Of a stretch of DNA of 5,200 bases, positions 1-5,200 are shown one piece after another. The stretch covers positions 1 to 5,200 of the forward strand of contig CAMLNB010000245.1 of assembly GCA_946481205.1 (NCBI GenBank). The letters are read 5' to 3'. A model generated the notes under the pieces. The model made no database searches. It saw only the letters and a list, made by a program, of their open reading frames with translations, and had not been told where the DNA came from. The position numbers and the translations under genes were made by a program. Position 1 is the stretch's first letter, and every line of letters starts with the position of its first letter. The stretch is from an uncultured Kangiella sp. GTDB lineage: Bacteria > Pseudomonadota > Gammaproteobacteria > Enterobacterales > DSM-103792.

Positions 1-556
<556 letters not shown>

Positions 557-1330
557 ATGAATTGGGATATTGTTCTGGTTTATGCCGGCAAAGCGCTGCT
601 GCTACCGCCCGGCCTGAACCTGCTGCTGATTGCGCTGGCCTGGCTGGTCGGCCGCAAATGGCGGCTGCTCGGCATCAGCCTGTTCGGCCTATCGCTGTTG
701 TCCCTGCTGGCACTGAGCCTGCCGATCACCGCCCAAGGACTGATGGCCCAGCTGCAACCGGCCGAAACCCAGCGGCTCAGCCTGCTGCCCACCGACATGC
801 AAAATGCCGCCATCGTCGTGCTTGGCGGCGGTCGCCGCAGCAACGCCCCGGAATTCGAAGGCAGTGACACTGTCAATGCCCGCACGCTGGAACGTCTGCG
901 CTATGCCGCCCGCTTGCAGCGCCAGACTCGACTGCCGGTGCTGCTGTCCGGCGGCAAGGTCTTCGGCGAAGCCACCGCCGAAGCGGTGCTGATGAATGAA
1001 AGCTTCATCAGCGATTTCCGCGGCGCGCCGAACTGGCTGGAAGCCGACAGCCGCAATACCGCGGAACAGGGCGAGTTCAGTGCCCGGGTGCTGAAAGCCA
1101 ATGGCATCCAGACCATTTTCCTGGTCACCCACGCCAGCCATATGCCGCGCGCCCAAGCCGAGTTCGAACAGCAGGGTTTGAAAGTGCTGCCGGCCCCGCT
1201 CGGCTATGTCCAACAGGCAAGCGGCAAAACCGGCCCGCTGGCCTGGTTGCCGAACGCCGAAGCGCTGGCGCTGTCGAGCCAGGCGCTGCATGAACAGATT
1301 GGTCAGTTCTGGTATGGATTAACCGATTGA
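557..1330 (+). CDS. YdcF/ElyC-like DUF218 membrane protein, envelope biogenesis candidate
   Basis: The 257-aa protein has two N-terminal hydrophobic segments (about residues 12-31 and 37-57, joined by the short basic loop GRKWR), then a DUF218 domain. DUF218 landmarks are IVVLGGG (86-92), a second strand LLSGG (129-133), SRNTAEQ (165-171) and THASHMPRA (191-199). Length, two-helix start and motif order resemble E. coli ElyC (about 259 aa), an inner-membrane factor linked to peptidoglycan and undecaprenyl-phosphate metabolism, particularly in the cold. Other DUF218 members include YdcF and SanA. The family's biochemical activity is poorly defined, so the envelope role here is by analogy and I give no symbol. 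ATG 557 is preferred because the first membrane segment follows directly; GCGGA at 545-549 is a weak ribosome-binding site. The gene stands alone: divergent from leuS and convergent with the large sensor gene, with a terminator 45 bp after its stop. Confidence 0.9.
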   Translation: MNWDIVLVYAGKALLLPPGLNLLLIALAWLVGRKWRLLGISLFGLSLLSLLALSLPITAQGLMAQLQPAETQRLSLLPTDMQNAAIVVLGGGRRSNAPEFEGSDTVNARTLERLRYAARLQRQTRLPVLLSGGKVFGEATAEAVLMNESFISDFRGAPNWLEADSRNTAEQGEFSARVLKANGIQTIFLVTHASHMPRAQAEFEQQGLKVLPAPLGYVQQASGKTGPLAWLPNAEALALSSQALHEQIGQFWYGLTD

Positions 1331-1357
1331 GGCACTGATCCATTGAAGGACTGATCG
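1326..1357 (+). repeat. Imperfect 16-bp tandem duplication over the stop codon of the DUF218 gene
   Basis: Positions 1326-1341 and 1342-1357 are adjacent 16-bp units matching at 13 of 16 bases; both start ATTGA and share ACTGATC. The first unit contains the TGA stop (1328-1330). A 16-bp step is not a multiple of three, so this is not a protein repeat. It may be a replication-slippage trace, or chance. Confidence 0.5.
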
Positions 1358-1375
1358 AATGACTGCTGTATGAAT

Positions 1376-1415
1376 GCAAAAGAAAAAGCGGGCCTGAGCC
1401 CGCTTTTTCTTTTGC
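1376..1415. terminator. Bidirectional rho-independent terminator between convergent genes
   Basis: A perfect inverted repeat has 18-bp arms (1376-1393 and 1398-1415) around a 4-nt loop (CTGA, 1394-1397). The core of each arm is GCGGGC/GCCCGC, flanked by AAAAGAAAAA on the left and TTTTTCTTTT on the right, so RNA from either strand forms a GC hairpin followed by a U-rich tract. It lies 45 bp after the DUF218 stop and 15 bp after the stop of the minus-strand sensor gene, so it should end both transcripts. Confidence 0.93.
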
Positions 1416-1430
1416 TCATGAATATCCACG

Positions 1431-4400
1431 CTACCAGTGCCGCTTCAAGACATCGGTGACTTGATCCGGCGGCAGCGGTTTGGCCAGCCAGTAGCCCTGC
1501 ATTTCCTCACAACCTTCATCGCGCAGGAATTGCAGCTGCTCGTTGGTTTCGACACCTTCGGCGACCACGTTCAGTTTCAGCGAATGTGCCATCGCAATAA
1601 TGGTGCGGGTGATCGTTGCATCATCCGGATCGATGGTGATGTCGCGGACGAAGGCCTTGTCGATCTTGATCGTGTCAATCGGGAGCCGCTTCAAGTACGA
1701 CAGCGACGAGTAACCGGTACCGAAATCATCCACCGCCAAGCGCAGGCCAAGCTGGCGTAGCGCGTTCAAGCGACCGATCGCTTGTGCAGCATTGGCCATG
1801 ACCAGTGACTCCGTGATTTCCAATTGCAGCCATTCCGGACCCAGTGAGAAGTCGCGCAGAATCTGCTGCACGCGTTCCGCCAGATCGCCGGCCATCAATT
1901 GTCGAATCGAAATGTTCACCGCAATCGGCACAATCGGCAGGCCTTGCTCACGCCATGCAATCAATTGCCGACAGGCTTCCTGCAGCACCCAATCGCCGAT
2001 CGGCACGATAAGACCGGTATCCTCGGCCAGCGGAATGAACTCATCTGGCGGGATCCGGCCGAGCTCCGCACTGTTCCAGCGCAGCAGCGCCTCCAATCCG
2101 GTCAGTTCACCGGAGCGAATATCCATCTTCGGTTGGTAATTGAGCGAGAATTCGCGATGATCGAGCCCCCGGCGCAGCGCCGTTTCCAAGCTCAGCCGGC
2201 GGCGCATGGTTTCGTTCATTGCACCGACATAGAACTGGTAATTGTTACGGCCCTGATCTTTCGCGTGGTACATCGCCAGATCGGCATTTTTCAGCAGGGT
2301 CGCGCTGTCTTCACCGTCATCCGGAAACACGCTGATGCCAATCGACGGTGACACCACCACTTCGGTGCCGCTGAGCACGTACGGTTCGGCAAACGCCCGC
2401 AGCACTTTTTCCGCGACCACCCCGACCGATTCCAGATTGGCAATACCTTCGATGATCACGGTGAATTCATCGCCGCCCAACCGCGAGACCGAATCGTCTT
2501 CACGCACACTGGCGGACAGCCGCCGCGCGACTTGTTTCAACAAACCATCGCCAGCGGCATGGCCGAGCGAATCATTGATCTGCTTGAACCGATCCAGATC
2601 GAGGAACAGCAACGCCACCCGTTGCTGATGCCGGCGTGCATGCGACAAGGCATGACGCAGCCGTTCATGGAACAAGGTACGGTTCGGCAAACCCGTCAGC
2701 GTGTCGTAATTGGCGAGCTGACGCAGTTCGTCCTCGTAGCGCTTGCGTTCGGTGACATCCTTCATCGTGCCGGCCATGCGCAGCGGCTTACCGATGGCAT
2801 CGCGCTCGACCACACGGCCGCGATCATGAATCCAGACCCAGCTGCCGTTGGCACCCTGCATCCGGTATTCGGCTTCGAAACTTTCGGCTTCGCCATCAAG
2901 GTGGCGTTGCAAGGCCGCCGGCATGGTCAGCGCATCGTCTGGATGGATCAGGCTGTCGCGCCAGGCTTCCGTTGGCTGCACTTGGCCAATGCCGTAACCG
3001 AGCAAGCGATCGATACCTGAGCGCACAATCACGCCGGTGCGCAGATCCCAATCCCACAACGCATCACCGGAGCCCCACAGCGCCCACTTCAGTCGGGCTT
3101 CGCTGTCACGCAGCGCCCGCTCACTGGTTTCGCGCTCGCGCTCGCGGCTGCGCCGGGTCCACGCCCACGAACCGAGTGCTGCCAATGCCGCGAGCAGATA
3201 AACCAGCTGCGCCCAAACCGAGGCCCAGATTGGTGGCACCACTTCTATCGGTACTCGCAAAGGTTTCGAAGTCCAGACACCATCGTGATTGGTGGCGGTG
3301 ATTTCCAGCTGATAGCGGCCGGCATCAAGATTGGTGTAGATCGCTTCGCGCTGATTGCCGGCGTTAACCCAGTCTCGATCAAACCCCTGCAAGCGGTAGC
3401 GATACTGCAAGCGATGCGGCGCCAAATAGTCGAGCGCAGCGAACTGCACGGCCAGTACCCGATCGACATAGTCGAGCTTGACAGCACCGCGCAATTCACC
3501 CACCAGATTGCGCGGCGGATCGCGCCCGGTTTGCACCGCCGTGACATGCAATGGCACCGGCCGCTGATCGAGTTGAATTTCATCCGGTTGAAACGCATTG
3601 AAGCCACGGGTACCACCAAAGAACAGCCGGCCATCGCTACCGCGCGCCGCCGCACCGCCGTTGAATTCGGCGCCTTGCAGGCCATCGTGACGATCATAAA
3701 CGACCACTTCACCGGTGTTAGGGTTGTAGCGCGCCAAACCACGGTTGGTGCTGAGCCAGAGCAACCCGTGGCGGTCTTCGAGTGTGGCGTAGACGGTGTT
3801 GTCCGGTAGGCCACGGCTGCGATCAATCGTTTCGAATTGCGGTTGCTCGGCATCCGGCTGACTCAGCCGACACAGACCGCTGTGCGTCGCGATCCACAGC
3901 TCGCCGCTCACACTTTCATAGAAATGCCGAATCAGATTGCCGCAGACGCTGCTCGACACACTGGCATCGTGCAGAAAATTGTCGACCCGGCCATCCGGGC
4001 GCAACCGATTGAGGCCGTTCAGCGTGCCGATCCATAGCGCTCCGTGGCGATCACGGTGCAAGGCCAGTACGGTATTGTTCGACAACCGTACACCCGGCAA
4101 CAGCGCATCGTGAAAATGCCGATTCAGTTTCGGCCATTGCTTCATCTCGAACAAACCGGAACGCTCGGTGCCAAACCAGATGCTGCCGTCGTCATCACGC
4201 CACACACTGCGGACATTGGGCGCGCCACCGGCCACCAGTGGCCAGTCATACAGTGCGTCGGTGCGATTGCTGGCGGGCGCAAAGCGCAACAAACCTTCCG
4301 AACTGCCGAGCAGTAAATGCTCACCGGCCATTGTGATCGCCTGCACACGGAAGGGCCGTTGGCGTGCTGACGCCGGCAGGGCTTTCAGCAAGGCTTCCGT

Positions 4401-5200
4401 GTGATAGCGATAGTCATTGCCGCCGGGCGGCAGGCTTTTCAAGCCACCGCCATCGGTACCAAGCCAGAGCGTCCGATCCGGTGTTTGCAGAATGGCGCGA
4501 ATATGGTTGCGCAGATCCGCATTGGCGCTGTTGGGATCGCTGTCGAGAAAATCGCGGTACAACTCGAATCGATCACTGGCGGCGTAGGTGCGACCGAAAC
4601 CACGCAAGGACGTACCGACCCAGAGCAGACCGTTGCGATCCACCAGCAAGCTCAGCAGATTCATGTCCGGCAGACTGAACGGATCCGCGGGTTGCCGCTG
4701 GAAATGGGTCAGCTCGTCGCGGTCGATGCGATAGCGCAGCAGACCGTGGTTCTGCAAACCGATCCACAGCGTCTGTTGACCATCGCCGGTCAGGCTGCGC
4801 ACGCCGTGCTGCAACAACCCTGCCGGCCCGTTACCGGGGCGCAGCGGTGCGGTGCGGCCTGAGTTAACGTCGAGTCGGGCGATGCCCAGTTCGCTGCCGA
4901 TCCAGACCCGTGCATCGTTGTCACGCCACAGGCCCATGACGCGCACACCGAGGCCTTCGCCTTGCACGCGTTGCAACGGACCTTGCGCGGGGTAATGAAA
5001 CAAACCGGAACCCGGCAGACCGAGATACACGCCGCCGTTGCCGTCTACCAGCAAGCTCTGGGTGAACAAGCCGCGCACGGCGGCAACGCCAAAATCGATC
5101 AGCTCCAACTGCTCGTTGGCGAAACGAAAACGCAGCAGACCGTCGTCGGTGGCCAACCAGAGTTGGTCGCGGTCCACCGCCAGCGCTTTGATGGCGGCCC
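1431..5200 (-). CDS. Propeller/Y_Y_Y/TM/PAS/GGDEF/EAL c-di-GMP sensor protein (5' end beyond right edge)
   Basis: This is a membrane sensor predicted to make and/or degrade c-di-GMP in response to a periplasmic ligand. Residues are numbered from the GTG at 5177, which is not the true start: the frame stays open to 5200 and reads AAIKALA before it, completing a propeller blade. Visible order: about 12 Reg_prop blades (1-530), Y_Y_Y domain (about 570-645), one transmembrane helix (about 652-673), charged helical linker (674-698), PAS/PAC (about 693-812), GGDEF (about 818-980), EAL (about 994-1243), TAG stop. The GGDEF domain has FLDLDRFKQIND (858-869), GHAAGD (872-877), GGDEF (901-905) and an inhibitory site RxxD (892-895) five residues before it. 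The EAL domain keeps EALLRW (1029-1034), N1088, EITES (1120-1124), DDFGTGYSS (1150-1158), K1171, E1207 and Q1227, so both activities look possible. A signal peptide and the first blades are presumably outside the window. Domain identity is secure; ligand and net activity are unknown. Confidence 0.95.
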   Translation of the reverse strand, partial: AAIKALAVDRDQLWLATDDGLLRFRFANEQLELIDFGVAAVRGLFTQSLLVDGNGGVYLGLPGSGLFHYPAQGPLQRVQGEGLGVRVMGLWRDNDARVWIGSELGIARLDVNSGRTAPLRPGNGPAGLLQHGVRSLTGDGQQTLWIGLQNHGLLRYRIDRDELTHFQRQPADPFSLPDMNLLSLLVDRNGLLWVGTSLRGFGRTYAASDRFELYRDFLDSDPNSANADLRNHIRAILQTPDRTLWLGTDGGGLKSLPPGGNDYRYHTEALLKALPASARQRPFRVQAITMAGEHLLLGSSEGLLRFAPASNRTDALYDWPLVAGGAPNVRSVWRDDDGSIWFGTERSGLFEMKQWPKLNRHFHDALLPGVRLSNNTVLALHRDRHGALWIGTLNGLNRLRPDGRVDNFLHDASVSSSVCGNLIRHFYESVSGELWIATHSGLCRLSQPDAEQPQFETIDRSRGLPDNTVYATLEDRHGLLWLSTNRGLARYNPNTGEVVVYDRHDGLQGAEFNGGAAARGSDGRLFFGGTRGFNAFQPDEIQLDQRPVPLHVTAVQTGRDPPRNLVGELRGAVKLDYVDRVLAVQFAALDYLAPHRLQYRYRLQGFDRDWVNAGNQREAIYTNLDAGRYQLEITATNHDGVWTSKPLRVPIEVVPPIWASVWAQLVYLLAALAALGSWAWTRRSRERERETSERALRDSEARLKWALWGSGDALWDWDLRTGVIVRSGIDRLLGYGIGQVQPTEAWRDSLIHPDDALTMPAALQRHLDGEAESFEAEYRMQGANGSWVWIHDRGRVVERDAIGKPLRMAGTMKDVTERKRYEDELRQLANYDTLTGLPNRTLFHERLRHALSHARRHQQRVALLFLDLDRFKQINDSLGHAAGDGLLKQVARRLSASVREDDSVSRLGGDEFTVIIEGIANLESVGVVAEKVLRAFAEPYVLSGTEVVVSPSIGISVFPDDGEDSATLLKNADLAMYHAKDQGRNNYQFYVGAMNETMRRRLSLETALRRGLDHREFSLNYQPKMDIRSGELTGLEALLRWNSAELGRIPPDEFIPLAEDTGLIVPIGDWVLQEACRQLIAWREQGLPIVPIAVNISIRQLMAGDLAERVQQILRDFSLGPEWLQLEITESLVMANAAQAIGRLNALRQLGLRLAVDDFGTGYSSLSYLKRLPIDTIKIDKAFVRDITIDPDDATITRTIIAMAHSLKLNVVAEGVETNEQLQFLRDEGCEEMQGYWLAKPLPPDQVTDVLKRHW
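3588..5200 (-). repeat. Array of two-component-regulator propeller (Reg_prop) blades within the sensor
   Basis: The encoded protein repeats a blade motif resembling V-x-A-L-x-x-D-x-x-G-x-L-W-[IVL]-G-T-x-x-G-L-x-R-[LFY]. By eye the copies lie near residues 1-17 (start cut by the window edge), 34-62, 78-103, 126-149, 174-198, 225-249, 276-299, 322-345, 370-392, 416-438, 462-484 and 504-529. Blades 2 (GGVYLGL) and 7 (EHLLLGS) lack the usual Trp. The last (GRLFFGGTRGFNAF) has the form usual just before a Y_Y_Y domain. Family members often carry two seven-bladed propellers, so roughly two blades are probably missing beyond the edge; that count is inference. Confidence 0.85.

Noticed and set aside
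689..1291. 200-aa open frame on the minus strand opposite the DUF218 gene
   Set aside because: It lies entirely within a well-supported gene, shows no recognisable motif, and its Gln/Gly/Ala-rich composition is what an antisense frame of GC-rich coding DNA gives.
2532..3020. Plus-strand frames of 97-162 aa over the PAS/GGDEF/EAL region (for example 1437-1760, 1899-2351, 2532-3020)
   Set aside because: They are antisense to continuous, fully motif-supported coding sequence, and none has a credible ribosome-binding site or domain.
3245..3853. 202-aa minus-strand and 174-aa plus-strand (3285-3809) frames inside the sensor gene
   Set aside because: Both are out-of-frame shadows of the propeller/Y_Y_Y coding sequence, with low-complexity composition and no motif.
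3588..5200. Repeated structure read as a possible DNA repeat or CRISPR-like array
   Set aside because: The periodicity is at protein level (degenerate propeller blades); nucleotide units are divergent, unequal in length and in one open frame.

Overview
The window reads as a GC-rich gammaproteobacterial chromosome segment. The partial leucyl-tRNA synthetase aligns from memory without gaps to the N-terminus of the E. coli enzyme. The second gene is a YdcF/ElyC-type envelope protein, and the third is a large membrane c-di-GMP sensor of a kind common in environmental Gammaproteobacteria. No species is assigned. I see no insertion sequence, integrase, CRISPR array, tRNA or rRNA, so this looks like ordinary core or near-core chromosome.

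Layout: (1) Positions 1-389, minus strand: the N-terminal 129 residues of leuS, which runs off the left edge. (2) Positions 390-556: a divergent intergenic region with a weak candidate leuS promoter. (3) Positions 557-1330, plus strand: a 257-aa DUF218 (YdcF/ElyC-like) protein with two N-terminal membrane segments. (4) Positions 1331-1430: a convergent intergenic region with a small imperfect tandem duplication over the stop codon and a perfect 18-bp inverted repeat that should terminate transcription from both sides. (5) Positions 1431-5200, minus strand: a very large multidomain sensor whose 5' end lies beyond the right edge. Visible order: at least 12 two-component-regulator propeller blades, Y_Y_Y domain, one transmembrane helix, short charged linker, PAS/PAC, GGDEF, EAL.

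The three genes show no obvious shared pathway: translation, envelope biogenesis and c-di-GMP signalling. The most notable object is the large sensor. It joins the periplasmic ligand-sensing front end best known from hybrid two-component systems to a cytoplasmic GGDEF-EAL module in which both catalytic motifs and the inhibitory RxxD site look intact. The GTG at 5177 is not its real start, because the reading frame stays open to the window edge and the codons before it continue a propeller blade. Nothing here is clearly an undescribed system; the findings are modest and ranked accordingly.
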